Positions 1 to 10,565 of a stretch of 40,585 bases of DNA are shown here, piece after piece (the first letter of the stretch is position 1; every line of letters begins with the position of its first letter). This DNA comes from Nemertoderma westbladi (lineage: Eukaryota; Xenacoelomorpha; Nemertodermatida; Nemertodermatidae), in NCBI GenBank assembly GCA_032718475.1, contig JAUCBJ010007632.1, positions 1-40,585 of the forward strand, read 5' to 3'. The notes under the pieces were generated by a model. It was not told the DNA's origin and ran no database searches. It worked only from the letters and a program-made list of their open reading frames with translations. A program made the position numbers and the translations under genes.

Positions 1-809
1 CTTAGGAGTACTCTCATAATCATTAGAGGGAGCCCAACGGCTCCTCAGCTCATTAGAACATGCTGCTTATAGTGTTGGTCTTTTTATTAACTCCAGAAAG
101 ACCAAAATTCTGACAGTTAACTTCGAAAGTCCTCAGCAAGTCTCTGATCGGATGAGCATAAGCTCAAAGGATGGTATGCTTGAGCATGTGGACGACTTCT
201 GTTACCTGGGATCATGGATCCGGAAGTCAGGTGAGGACCTTCGAATACGTAAGGAAAAGGCATGGGCAGCCTTGAATAGGCTTTCCAGGATTTGGAAGTC
301 ACCGAGAATTAATCGGAAACTTAAGGTCCGATTATTTAGAGCAGCAGTAGTTCCAGTACTCCTCTATGGGAGTCCATGCTGGGCTCTAACTGCTGAGGAC
401 ACCAAATCTCTGGATGGCACATTCACAAGAATGCTACGCCGGGTTCATTGTGTCAAGTACAATGCACACATCTCCAACCAGACACTATATAACATTGGAG
501 GTGTCTCATTGGTTCCCCCAAGCTTGACATTAGAACAAAATCGCCTCCGCTTTGCAGGACATTGCTTTCGCCGTGAGGACCAGCCAGGGCATAATCTTGT
601 ACTTTGGCAGCCTCATGGAGTGAATAAGCATGGTGGACAGCCCATGACTTTCTTGAGACGCATCTTGGGGGACACTGGCCTTAAAGATGCGGATGATCTA
701 GCAAATGTCATGGGTGATAGGGAGTTGTGGCGGTGCAATTTTGTTGACAAGCCGGCACAGCATTCTTGAAAATGCAGCTGCAATGCAGCATGCCGATCCT
801 AGTAGTAGT
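1..809 (+). mobile_element. LINE (family A) 3' end: RT thumb and C-terminal region
   Basis: This is the 3' part of a non-LTR retrotransposon whose 5' part lies outside the window. The frame reads ...SRKTKILTVNF..., then LLYGSPCWALTAEDTKSLDG, TRMLRRVHCVKYNAHI, RLRFAGHCFRRED and ends DKPAQHS at 769. This is the distal reverse-transcriptase/C-terminal signature seen in many LINEs with an APE-type endonuclease. A TAA at 17-19 stands where the copy at 10,963-12,475 has a GAA, so the frame is broken. The element ends in the family tail gccgatcc followed by (TAG)n at 800-809. The same family recurs on the minus strand at 10,963-12,475, 13,431-14,130 and about 26,290-26,660. The clade (RTE-like or other) is not decided. 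Confidence 0.85.
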
Positions 810-810
810 A

Positions 811-1014
811 CCCACCTTGTGTAATCCCGTCTCCCCACCTTGTGTAATTCCGTCTACCAACCTTGTGTAATCCCGTCTACCCACCTTGTGTACTCCCGTC
901 TACCCACCTTGTGTAATCCCGTCTACCCACCTTGTATAATCCCGTCTACCCACCTTGTGTAATTCCGTCTACCCACCTTGTGTAATTCCGTCTACCCACC
1001 TTGTGTAATCCCGT
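811..1014. repeat. 23-bp minisatellite, about 9 copies, derived from an exon-donor junction
   Basis: The unit (plus strand) is ccaccttgtgtaatcccg followed by tctac, 23 bp, with a few point variants. Read on the minus strand, each copy holds the last 14 nt of the Islet LIM exon and the following donor GTGGGTAGA. The array begins at the (TAG)n tail of the LINE and ends inside the exon at 1,014. Confidence 0.9.
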
Positions 1015-1189
1015 TTGCAGTAGGTTTTTCCATCGCGAACGAAACAAGTTATAGATTCATCGAGAAAACATTGACATTGGGAACATTTAAGGCAAGTCGA
1101 GTGCCATTCTAGGTCGGGTGCGACTCGTAGGACAAACGGGTCTAATATAAGAGACCCACAGCCAACGCAGATCGGAGCTCGGGAATTAC
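1000..1189 (-). CDS. isl: Islet-type LIM-homeobox protein, exon coding LIM domain 1 (partial gene)
   Basis: The exon codes a LIM zinc-binding domain: [30 protein letters not shown]. These match the first LIM domain of ISL1/ISL2, whose [14 protein letters not shown] core is highly conserved. Islet proteins are nuclear transcription factors that specify motor neurons, heart and endocrine cells. The exon is bounded by a strong acceptor (pyrimidine-rich tract ending ctatag, AG at 1190-1191) and a donor GTGGGT starting at 999. Its length of 190 bp splits an Arg codon AG|G at the 3' end, as in vertebrate Islet genes. LIM2 and the homeodomain should lie left of position 1. A first coding exon should lie to the right, but I could not identify it. 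The spacer between the Cys/His ligands differs from vertebrates (SLILDPF for NQIHDQY), so this could be a divergent or duplicated copy. Confidence 0.85.
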
Positions 1190-1205
1190 CTATAGAGACA
1201 AACAA

Positions 1206-3049
1206 GGAAATAATCGTATTGATTTGAGGTAATTATTTACATAATTGTTATCCTTGCAACGCCACGACACTTATTAATGTATTTCAACGAATAATATTCA
1301 ACTGACCTTTTTTATTTTGCGATATGTCGAGTTCAACTGATAGATTTGTGCATTCCATATCCATGGCAACCATGACTAATCCTGGTACTGCCTAAATAAA
1401 ACTGCCAATGTAATACTGAAGCTGAACTTTTGGAAATGGTGTCGCCTCCGCTGAAGAGGTGATGTTGTAATGTTATTCGTTCGAATTTAAACTGCTAATT
1501 TCAAATAGGCCTAGGAAGATTTTGTATTTATTTAACTTCCTATAAGATAAAGGACTATACGCAGTAGCAATTAATAATAATTAAATTAGTTCGATAAGAA
1601 ATAAATATATATACAATATCATAAATCCATGTATATATTCCTACTTTAAATTTCTCATAAAGCAAAGGCGTTTTTATCCCCTAGTATATTAAGGCAAGGG
1701 ATTGATGGATATTAAAAACTAGAAGTACAGTCTGCTTGCAGCGTAGGGGCCTATAGCTCCATAGAGGAAGTCAGTGCCACTACATAAGTACCGTATAATG
1801 TCTTCTACTCCATTCTGCATATCAAGAATCAGCTTCCGTTTTTCTTACTGTACTATATACGAGTCCACGCGGCAAGCCGTAAGGTTCCCATTGCGGGTAG
1901 AAAGAGTTATAAAACGCCGCAGACAGTGTAAATATTCCTACCACAAGGAGTGGCTTACGGACGAGAAGACCACCTATTATACAACAATATAAAAAGATCG
2001 AAATAATAACGGCCTGCTGGCAGTTTAATATGAATGGGACTGGCACATCTATTATATTAATAATGAATGAAATCTACCGGCACCGCGGTAAATACTGATT
2101 ATAAACCAACAACTTCCAAATAATAACAGAAAGTTTGGATTTGGGGTGACAGTCAGCAGTTTCAGTGCCACAGAGCTGGTATTATCGGGGGAATGATCTC
2201 TGATAATCGCCATCACGCCATGTCACCTTTTAGCGTTTCATGAATACATTAAATTAATTAAAGTACGGCAGTATAGCCGGTAGGCCTATTCTATAATAAT
2301 TGCATAAAACAAATAAATTCAAAGTGAAACAGTTTGTTAGTAAAATCAACTACCGCGGCACTGCATACCGACCACCAGTATTATTAACCTAATAGGCTGT
2401 CAGACTGTGCTTAACATGAATATAAAATTATTTTATGGCTATTTTAGTTATTAGATAAATATTATTATTATATTCAATCTGTTTCCGAAAATCATTGTAT
2501 CTATTGGAGTTAAGTTATCGGGTAGGTCGATGTAAGTATCTATATTGATACTGCTGAAAACAGTCACCAAATGTATCTTTGTATATTTTTATTTAACCTT
2601 TGTAATTCTGTGTTCAGTATTACAGTCGAGTACCGGTAGTTGAATATGGAACTCAAAATGTATGCACACTACAGTACTGCAGTCAGTGTTATCCTAGGTA
2701 TGAATATCCTAGGTAGTATTAAATCAAGCTACTTTACACTACACCCTCCAAAAATAAGCGGAGCGCAGTAGTTCACAAAAAATAAATGTTAATTACAGTT
2801 CACACATTATTACATGTACTACTTAATACTAATATAAACTAATACTAATATAAACCAATACTACTATATACACATAATTTTGTGTATCCTAAAGGTTACA
2901 TTATGAAATTAGTAATTACGCATTATAATACAAATATATAATTAACGTAAGTCAAAAGCACAAAAACAAATGTTAATTGATACACACAACTATTATAATT
3001 ATATAAGGAGTCGAAATTAAGTATTATTATAATACAAATATTATCTTAA
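1206..3049. other. AT-rich non-coding stretch
   Basis: I see no convincing gene here. Short frames are interrupted and unlike known proteins. The right part lies 3' of the gypsy pol frame and should contain its 3' LTR, but I could not define TG...CA boundaries or a polypurine tract by eye. If the Islet gene is intact, its first intron passes through this stretch. Confidence 0.6.
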
Positions 3050-5956
3050 TTAACGTTTTTCAAACACGTTTATTAGTAAATTAAATCGCACACGTTTCAT
3101 GGGTTTGATTAACACACTTAAATTTTCCCCAGAAATACACGCGGGCTTTACTCTATCCAGAGAGATGACTTGTTCCACGTTATGACGCAATACTGTCACG
3201 GTTTTGTCAGTCATCGAAACAACCTTATAAGGCCCCATGTACAAAGGTGCAAGTGATGACCTTTTGATAGCATCTTTTATCCAGACATGCGACGAGTTTT
3301 TTAATTGGCTCGGAATATGGTCCTTTCCAGAATGTTTCCTGATTGGTGGAGAAAAAGAATCCATTTTTCGGAACAACCTATCAACAAAATTAGGAATATC
3401 CGGGGAATTATTCCCTGAAGTTTCTTCAAAAAATCTTCCAGGTAAACACAACTCAGCTCCATATGTTAACTGAGCAGGAGAATATTTATGAATTCCGGTT
3501 ACAGAGCGCAATCCTAACAATACTAACGGCAGTTCATTGAACCAGCCAGATGAGTTACACTTTGCCCTTAAGGAAGCCTTTAGCTGTCTGTGGAACCTCT
3601 CTATGGCTCCATTACATGCAGGGTGATATGCAGTAGTCCGACGCCGTTTTATTCCCAATTCTTTCATCAAACTACTCCACAGTCCTGACTCAAACTGTGA
3701 CCCTCTATCCGTAACTATTGTTCTAGGCACACCAAATCGACTAATCCAATGGAAAAGAAATCCTTTTGCTACTGAATCTGTTGTTATATCCCTAATGGGC
3801 ACCACCTCTGGCCATCTAGTAAAACGGTCAATTATTGTCAGCAAATACCGATAACCACAGGATGGTGGCAACGGACCGACTAAATCAATATGTACTGTTT
3901 CAAATCGGCCATCGGTTGGAATGCTTCCAATCGGTGTTTTCGTATGTAGTGTCGTTTTTGAAATTTGACAATTTTGGCAATTTCGAGACCATTCTTTCAC
4001 ATCCTTGTTCATACTCGGCCAAATGTATCGTTCGGCAATTAATTTCAATGATGCTCTAAATCCGGGATGGGATACATCATGAAATTTATGGAATAATTGC
4101 TTTCGAAATTTTTCAGGTAAATATGGTCTCATACTTGAACAACTCTCATCACAAAAAAGTTGCATTCCATTATATACAACTATGCATTTCAAAGGGATAG
4201 TTGTTTGAGTGAAGAATTTTTGTAACTTTTCATCAACCAACTGTGCCTTTGCCAACTCCACATAAGTTTCATTATCAAAGTTAATAACTGAACATGTCCT
4301 TGACAGTGCATCGGCTACAATGTTTTCTGCACCTGCTACGTGTTCTATCTGTGCGTTAAATTCCGATATATAGGATATCCAGCGAGCCTGTTGCGGTGTG
4401 GGATTTTTCATTTCTAGACACCTTAGCAGGGGTTTGTGATCCGTATAAATCGTGAGCTCCTGACCTAAAAGCCATTCATGGTGCTTTAACGCCGAATAAA
4501 TAGCTAATAATTCCTTATCGAAGGCAGATTTTTTACTCTCGCTAGATGTTAGTTTTCGTGAATAGAAACACAGTGGTTCTAGATTATTATCAACTTCTTG
4601 ATGCACTACAGCGCCCAATGCAACATTAGAAGCATCTGTGGTTAACGAAACTTTAGCATTGGGAACTGGAAATGATAAAGTTACTGCTGCTTTTAATGCT
4701 AATTTCATTTCAATAAATGAATTATTTGCAGATTCATTCCACTCTAAAGAATCTTTCTTCTTTTTGTTTCGAGTGAGATCTGTAAGGGGTGCTGCAATCT
4801 TAGAGAAATTAGGCACAAATCGGTGATAAAAACCACACATACCGAGAAATCTCCGTAAAGAATACACGCTGTCAGGTTTGTTAAACTGGTCAATAGCTTC
4901 TAGCTTACCAGGGTTTGGTTTTATACCATCATTCGAAATGAAATATCCTAAAAATTTCACTTCAGAAACCAGAAATGCACATTTACTTTTATTGGCTGTT
5001 AATCCCTTTGCCTTTAAACGCTCCAAGATGCTCTTCAGATCTCGATAGTGCTGTTCCTCATTGGGACTACCGATTAACACATCATCGACGTATCCTACAG
5101 CGCACGGCAAATCACTTAACGTCATATCAATCAATCTCTGAAAGGTTTGACTCGCATTTCGTAAGCCGAAAGGCATTCTATTAAATTTAAAAAGTCCAAA
5201 CGGTGTCACTATGGATGTTTTGACAATATCGTCCTCTGCCACAGGTATTTGGTGAAAAGCTTTCTTTAGGTCTATTTTACTAAAAAATTTACATCCATTA
5301 AAACGATTTGCAATGTCAGCAATATTTGGCATCGGATATGTGTCTGGTATGGTCTGTTTATTTAGTGCACGGTAATCTCCACAAGGTCTATGTCCTCCAC
5401 CTGGTTTGTCTGCTATATGCAATGGAGTAGACCAAGGCGACTCTGCACGAGATATTACACCCTGTTTCAGTAACCAATCAAACTCATCCTGTGCAGCTAC
5501 TAACTTTTTGCCAAATAAACGACGGGGACGAGAAAAACATGGAGGGCCTGTAGTTTGAATGTGGTGCTCTACCGAATGCCTCACTGGTTCACTAGCTAGT
5601 TTATCCTTAAATACCATACTGTACTGTTCCAGCAAAGAATTCAACCGGTTTTTATCATTTACCAATAAGATATTACCACTTTGCATGGGTGGGAAACTGA
5701 TTGACGAGCTAAGGTTTGTGGTACCGGAAGAAATACCGTTAGCTACTGTATGGGAGACTGCGTGTGCTACACCAAACACATTGAACATTAATAATATGAA
5801 ACATACACCAAATAAACCGCGTGAAAATATGGGTTTAGTTAAACAATTCAACAATATGGATAATACTGTCAATAAACACAAAACCAATGTTTTACTGCCT
5901 AATTTAAAGACAGTTTCACACCCCCCTACACACACACACACACACACCCCCCACAC

Positions 5957-5983
<27 letters not shown>
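3050..5983 (-). CDS. Ty3/gypsy retrotransposon pol (RT, RNase H, integrase), gag and protease missing
   Basis: A long frame carries RT with [45 protein letters not shown] and YVDD (residues 298-301). The connection/RNase H domain follows (TTDAS 448-452, TDHK 513-516, ADALSR 556-561), and then integrase with an HHCC finger (H634, H638, C668, C671) and DDE residues D699, D758 and E794. The integrase C-terminal tail ends at 3050. The order RT-RNase H-integrase is that of Ty3/gypsy elements. Upstream of RT there is no protease or gag: the first ~25 codons are translated (CA)n/(C)n microsatellite, followed by a hydrophobic stretch, and the first ATG is near 5788. The pol part has no internal stop, so the insertion looks fairly recent but 5' incomplete. 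Confidence 0.93.
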
Positions 5984-5987
<4 letters not shown>

Positions 5988-5989
5988 AG
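5928..5989. repeat. (CA)n / (C)n microsatellite
   Basis: Runs of CA and a long C tract sit exactly at the junction between the gypsy-derived sequence and the duplicated segment that starts gtaggtgacgtc. This is a likely site of assembly or slippage error. Confidence 0.9.
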
Positions 5990-6608
5990 TAGGTGACGTC
6001 AAAGAGATTCAATCTCACACTTGTTAGAGAACCAAATATTATATGCTTTATTGTTAGATAAACACAGACAGTCTCTATTATGGATTAAACTAAACGATGT
6101 TCCGCCGTTTCTTAAATTTTAAATTTTGCAAATATTTGTGGGGCGAGCCACAACGTTAGGTAACCTTGGTGTAGCGGTTCCATAATTGAGCTGGTTGTCG
6201 GTGTCATTGGGAACTGTTTGATGATAATAATTCAGTGAATCTTAGATAAAATTATACCAAAGTTGGTACACAAGTAGTCGGTCAAAAGTCGGAAGTATTC
6301 TAGATAGGATTATCCGTATAATATCAACTATAAAATACATGTAAATCAATTATTATTCGGCACCGAAATAATTTTCTATAAACTGGTAGTATACAGTACT
6401 GTATGCCATAGGAAGCTCAGAAATAAATTTAAGCAAATTCGACCTGAGAGTCCTCAAGATATAATCCATATATTTTTTATTTACCAATAAGTAATCTGGG
6501 CTGCGGTGTTGTCCAGTACTGTTAATTTGTTGTACTACCATTCAATTCTTCATTTAGTATTTCATGAACCAAAAAGGAAATATTAAATGCATAACAAACA
6601 ATTGTGAT
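5990..6608. repeat. Left copy of a duplicated segment preceding the 39-bp array
   Basis: This segment is nearly identical to 37,563-38,175, from taggtgacgtcaaa through tttgtggggcgagccac and tcggcaccgaaataatt to the start of the 39-bp repeats. A short minus-strand frame (6353-6541) is present in both copies, but most differences between them change amino acids and the right copy is frameshifted near its end, so I do not call it a gene. Confidence 0.88.
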
Positions 6609-7829
6609 AATAATCTAACGAATCTAAGTCTAACCAATGCTAGCTACTCTAATCTAACGAATCTAAGTCTAACCAATGCTAGCTACTCTAATCTAACGAA
6701 TCGAACTCTAACCAATGCTAGCTACTCTAATCTAACGAATCTAAGTCTAACCAATGCTAGCTACTCTAATCTAACGAATCGAACTCTAACCAATGCTAGC
6801 TACTCTAATTTAACGAATCGAAGTCTAACCAATGCTAGCTACTCTAATTTAACGAATCTAAGTCTAACCAATGCTAGCTACTCTAATTTAACGATTCGAA
6901 CTCTAACCAATGCTAGCTACTCTAATTTAACGAATCGAACTCTAACCAATGCTAGCTACTCTAATTTAACTAATCGAACTCTAACCAATGCTAGCTACTC
7001 TAATTTAACTAATCGAAGTCTAACCAATGCTAGCTACTCTAATCTAACGAATCTAAGTCTAACCAATGCTAGCTACTCTAATCTAACGAATCTAAGTCTA
7101 ACCAATGCTAGCTACTCTAATATAACGAATCGAACTCTAACCAATGCTAGCTACTCTAATTTAACGAATCGAACTCTAACCAATGCTAGCTACTCTAATT
7201 TAACTAATCGAACTCTAACCAATGCTAGCTACTCTAATTTAACGAATCGAAGTCTAACCAATGCTAGCTACTCTAATTTAACGAATCTAAGTCTAACCAA
7301 TGCTAGCTACTCTAATTTAACGATTCGAACTCTAACCAATGCTAGCTACTCTAATTTAACGAATCGAACTCTAACCAATGCTAGCTACTCTAATTTAACT
7401 AATCGAACTCTAACCAATGCTAGCTACTCTAATTTAACTAATCGAAGTCTAACCAATGCTAGCTACTCTAATCTAACGAATCTAAGTCTAACCAATGCTA
7501 GCTACTCTAATCTAACGAATCTAAGTCTAACCAATGCTAGCTACTCTAATCTAACGAATCGAACTCTAACCAATGCTAGCTACTCTAATTTAACGAATCG
7601 AACTCTAACCAATGCTAGCTACTCTAATTTAACTAATCGAACTCTAACCAATGCTAGCTACTCTAATTTAACGAATCGAAGTCTAACCAATGCTAGCTAC
7701 TCTAATTTAACTAATCGAAGTCTAACCAATGCTAGCTACTCAAATTTAACGAATCGAACTCTAACCAATGCTAGCTACTCTAATTTAACGAATCGAAGTC
7801 TAACCAATGCTAGCTACTCTAATTTAACA
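6609..7829. repeat. 39-bp minisatellite array 1, ~31 copies with 429-bp higher-order repeat
   Basis: The unit is ctaaccaatgctagctac followed by tctaatctaacgaatctaagt, with variants (ctaagt/cgaact/cgaagt, aat/att, tta/cta). One plus-strand frame stays open through the whole array because 39 is a multiple of 3 (13 residues per unit, three N-x-S/T motifs each). Units 6-16 and 17-27 carry the same order of variants, giving an 11-unit (429-bp) higher-order repeat; the matching phase at 6815 and 7244 confirms the offset. Confidence 0.95.
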
Positions 7830-7931
7830 CATAATTTCCAGTCTTATTACTTTTTACAATCAACTAATCAATAAAATGTAAAATATTCTGGGCAGACCCT
7901 GTTTGTAAGTATAGCTATTAGTATAAAACAA

Positions 7932-7937
7932 TTTATT
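7932..7937 (-). promoter_or_regulatory. Probable poly(A) signal AATAAA of receptor gene B, displaced by an insertion
   Basis: The minus-strand context ggttgAATAAAttg is shared with 24,429-24,434 downstream of gene A. In gene A it lies 78 nt after the stop codon; in gene B it lies about 1.66 kb after the stop, because the 7,960-9,570 insert separates them. Confidence 0.55.
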
Positions 7938-7959
7938 CAACCAAATATACTTAGGAATG

Positions 7960-9570
7960 TATGTTTGTTGTGGGGCGAGCCACGAAGTTGGCGGAGCCTT
8001 AGCGAATTGACACTGTTAGGGGGTGGGTCAATTTATGCAAATAGTTGTCGTCGTCGTCGTTGTCGTCGTCGTCGTCGTCGTCGTTGTCGTCGTCGTTACG
8101 ATTTTGACATGCTAATAACTTTGTCGGATTTAAAGCTGCCAAGTTGAAAATTTGTAGGTATCAATATGAGCAAAAGTTGAGATTTTTGAGAGTCTTTCAG
8201 ACACCATCAGTGCAATGGTCTCCCGCTAGAGGGCCACATGTCTAAACATTAAATGCCCTCCCATTTCTTTGCTTTTAATCCGTTTAAGCTGAAACTTGGC
8301 AGATATGTATTAGACCATTAGCTGTGACTTTCAAAGGAGGCGAATCCATCTGCAGTTCTCCAGTCTGCCGCTAGAGGGCCAAAGGTCTGAAAGTGAAATC
8401 GTTGTCGTCGTTACGATTTTGACATGCTAATAACTTTGTCGGATTTAAAGCTGCCAAGTTGAAAATTTGTAGGTATCAATATGAGCTAAAGTTGAGATTT
8501 TTGAGAGACTTTCAGACACCATCAGTGCAATGGTCTCCCGCTAGAGGGCCACATGTCTAAACATTAAATGCCCTCCCATTTCTTTGCTTTTAATCCGTTT
8601 AAGCTGAAACTTGGCAGATATGTATTAGACCATTAGCTGTGACTTTCAAAGGAGGCGAATCCATCTGCAGTTCTCCAGTCTGCCGCTAGAGGGCCAAAGG
8701 TCTGAAAGTGAAATCGTTGTCGTCGTTACGATTTTGACATGCTAATAACTTTGTCGGATTTAAAGCTGCCAAGTTGAAAATTTGTAGGTATCAATATGAG
8801 CTAAAGTTGAGATTTTTGAGAGACTTTCAGACACCATCAGTGCAATGGTCTCCCGCTAGAGGGCCACATGTCTAAACATTAAATGCCCTCCCGTTTCTTT
8901 GCTTTTAATCCGTTTAAGCTGAAACTTGGCAGATATGTATTAGACCATTAGCTGTGACTTTCAAAGGAGGCGAATCCATCTGCAGTTCTCCAGTCTGCCG
9001 CTAGAGGGCCAAATGTCTGAAAGTGAAATCGTTGTCGTCGTTATGATATTGACATGCTTATAACTTTGTCGAATTTAAAGCTGCCAAGTTGAAAATTTGT
9101 TTTGTTGAAAATCAGTTCAACAGTCACCCGCTATAGGACTACTTTATGCCTGAAAGTGAATAGATTCTCCCGTCTCATTGATTTTAATCAGTTTAAGCTG
9201 AATCTTGACATATATTCTGGACCACATGCTGCGTCTTTGTGGGGGGGGGGGGGAGATTTAATCGGTCTGCCGCTATACGACGAAATTTCTGAAAGTGAGA
9301 TCCGTCTCTCATTTCGTTATCCGTTATTCAAGATGGAACTTGGCCGATGTACGTATGTGCTATTCATCCATAGGCTGTGTCTTTGTGGGGCTGGAGACCC
9401 TAATCCATCTTCAGTTCTCACTATACCGCTAGAGTCAGAAATGTCTGAATAGAAATGAAAGAGGTAAAAAGTGATTAGGCGAAATCTGCTTAAAATTTGC
9501 TAATACAGTAATACTTTCGAATTAGTACTTAAATTAAATTTAAGTCACGTGCTGCGCGAAGGCCCCACTT
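7960..9570. mobile_element. Inserted repeat element with (CGT)n and 315-bp tandem repeats
   Basis: The insert starts near ttgtggggcgagccac (7,969-7,984), a motif also found in both duplicated segments, and ends near ggccccacttcgtg (about 9,562-9,575). It interrupts sequence that is contiguous downstream of gene A. It holds a (CGT/CGTTGT)n tract at 8,047-8,097, three 315-bp repeats (phases 8,098, 8,413, 8,728) and a degenerate fourth from 9,043 to about 9,450, including a G tract at 9,240-9,253. No coding capacity is seen. A non-autonomous Helitron-like element is one possible identity. Confidence 0.65.
8098..9042. repeat. 315-bp tandem repeat x3, two CCGCTAGAGGGCC cores per unit
   Basis: The three units are almost identical. 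The core CCGCTAGAGGGCC occurs at 8223, 8368, 8538, 8683, 8853 and 8998, with alternating spacings of 145 and 170 bp. Degenerate forms follow near 9128, 9269 and 9426. Confidence 0.93.
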
Positions 9571-9600
9571 CGTGTATAGTATATCTCGTTCGATCCATTA

Positions 9601-10565
9601 CTAGATTCCATAGACTTCCTTAGCATTTAAATAGTCCAGATTGTCCTCATTTAATGCGGATTGATTGATTATTCCCGCTCCGGTAACTTCTGATTGGATG
9701 ACATATATTGGGGATACTGTCTTACTCATGCATGCACGGTTATCTGATTGGTTGTTCATTGAGGCTTCCACTACTTGTGATTGGTTAACATAAACTCTCC
9801 CCTCCACTACTGTGTTGCTATTATCTCGCCCTCTCCCATCCACTACTGTGTTGCTATTCCCTTGCCCTCTCCTCTCCCCTGTGTTGCTATTCTCTTGCCC
9901 TCTCCCCTCCACTACTGTGTTGCTATTCTCTTGCCCTCTCCTCTCCCCTGTGTTGCTATTCTCTTGCCCTCTCCCCTCCCCTGTGTTGGTATTCTCTCGC
10001 CCTCTCCCCTCCACTACTGTGTTGGTATTCTCCACAGTGATTGTGTTCCGGCAATTTGTATCAGTAATATGTCTTTCTGTAGTTACCTTATTGTTTCTAC
10101 CAATTTTAGATTCATCGATTGTATCATAGGGATGTTTTTCATTTGTTATCTGATCATCTCGACTACTGGAGGTGAGCGGAGTAAGATTGACAGGTGACTG
10201 ATTGGTTGATGAGTGATTTACAGACCTCGCATTGGCTGTTTGATTTATAGTTATCCCATTGGATGGTGGATTTAGATAGCTCTCATTGGCTGGTTGATTT
10301 CGAAAACTCTCAGTGGCTAATGACCGATTGTTTGAAGCTCGAATGGCTTGTATCTCTAATTCTTCATAGGGGTGACTCGGGATGTTAGCTGGACCATCTA
10401 GTCCATATACAACTGTGTCATCGTAGACAGGACTACGAGGTTTCCTATTCCGATATCTTTTGAGTAAAATGAATGCCAATACGATTATAACAATCACTGC
10501 AAATCCACATCCAACAAAACCTCCAATGATTGCAGCAGAGGAATTGGAATTTGTAGGAATTTCAT
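9601..10565 (-). CDS. Receptor gene B, last exon: transmembrane helix and tyrosine-motif tail
   Basis: The exon starts after the acceptor ttatatttttag (phase 1; first codons complete Asp-Glu-Ile-Pro) and ends at TAG 9601-9603. It codes a short stalk, a hydrophobic helix (AAIIGGFVGCGFAVIVIIVL...) followed by LLKRYRNRKPR as stop-transfer, and a tail of about 280 residues. The tail has tyrosines in VYDDT, VYGL, HPYEEL, SYLNPP, HPYDTI, VYVNQS, IYVIQS, DYLNAK and a C-terminal VYGI. Three are Y-x-N and two are Y-x-x-L/I. The tail holds a 7-unit minisatellite (about 9,796-10,029). It is about 85% identical by eye to the exon of gene A at 24,512-25,463. Function is inferred: a phosphotyrosine signalling receptor. 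I do not recognise a named family. Confidence 0.85.
9796..10029 (-). repeat. Coding minisatellite in the gene B tail
   Basis: There are about seven units of the type N-S/T-N-T-V-V-E-G-R-G-x-E, 33-36 bp each, with short (GE) and long (VVE) variants mixed. The gene A copy (24,707-24,937) also has about seven units but in a different order. Confidence 0.85.

Noticed and set aside
1822-2046. First coding exon of the Islet gene in the 1.2-3.0 kb stretch
   Set aside because: No short Met-led exon with a phase-matching donor could be distinguished from background.
6353-6541. Small frame conserved in both duplicated segments (second copy at 37,886-38,104)
   Set aside because: Most differences between the copies alter amino acids and one copy is frameshifted, so there is no sign of purifying selection.
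6564-7874. 436-codon open frame through the 39-bp array as a glycoprotein gene
   Set aside because: The openness follows from a 39-bp unit with one stop-free frame; the paralogous array has stops and variants change residues freely.
7965-8147. Arginine-rich peptide frame
   Set aside because: It is a translated (CGT)n microsatellite.
9781-10197. Plus-strand frames opposite the receptor tail
   Set aside because: They are antisense shadows of the coding minisatellite.
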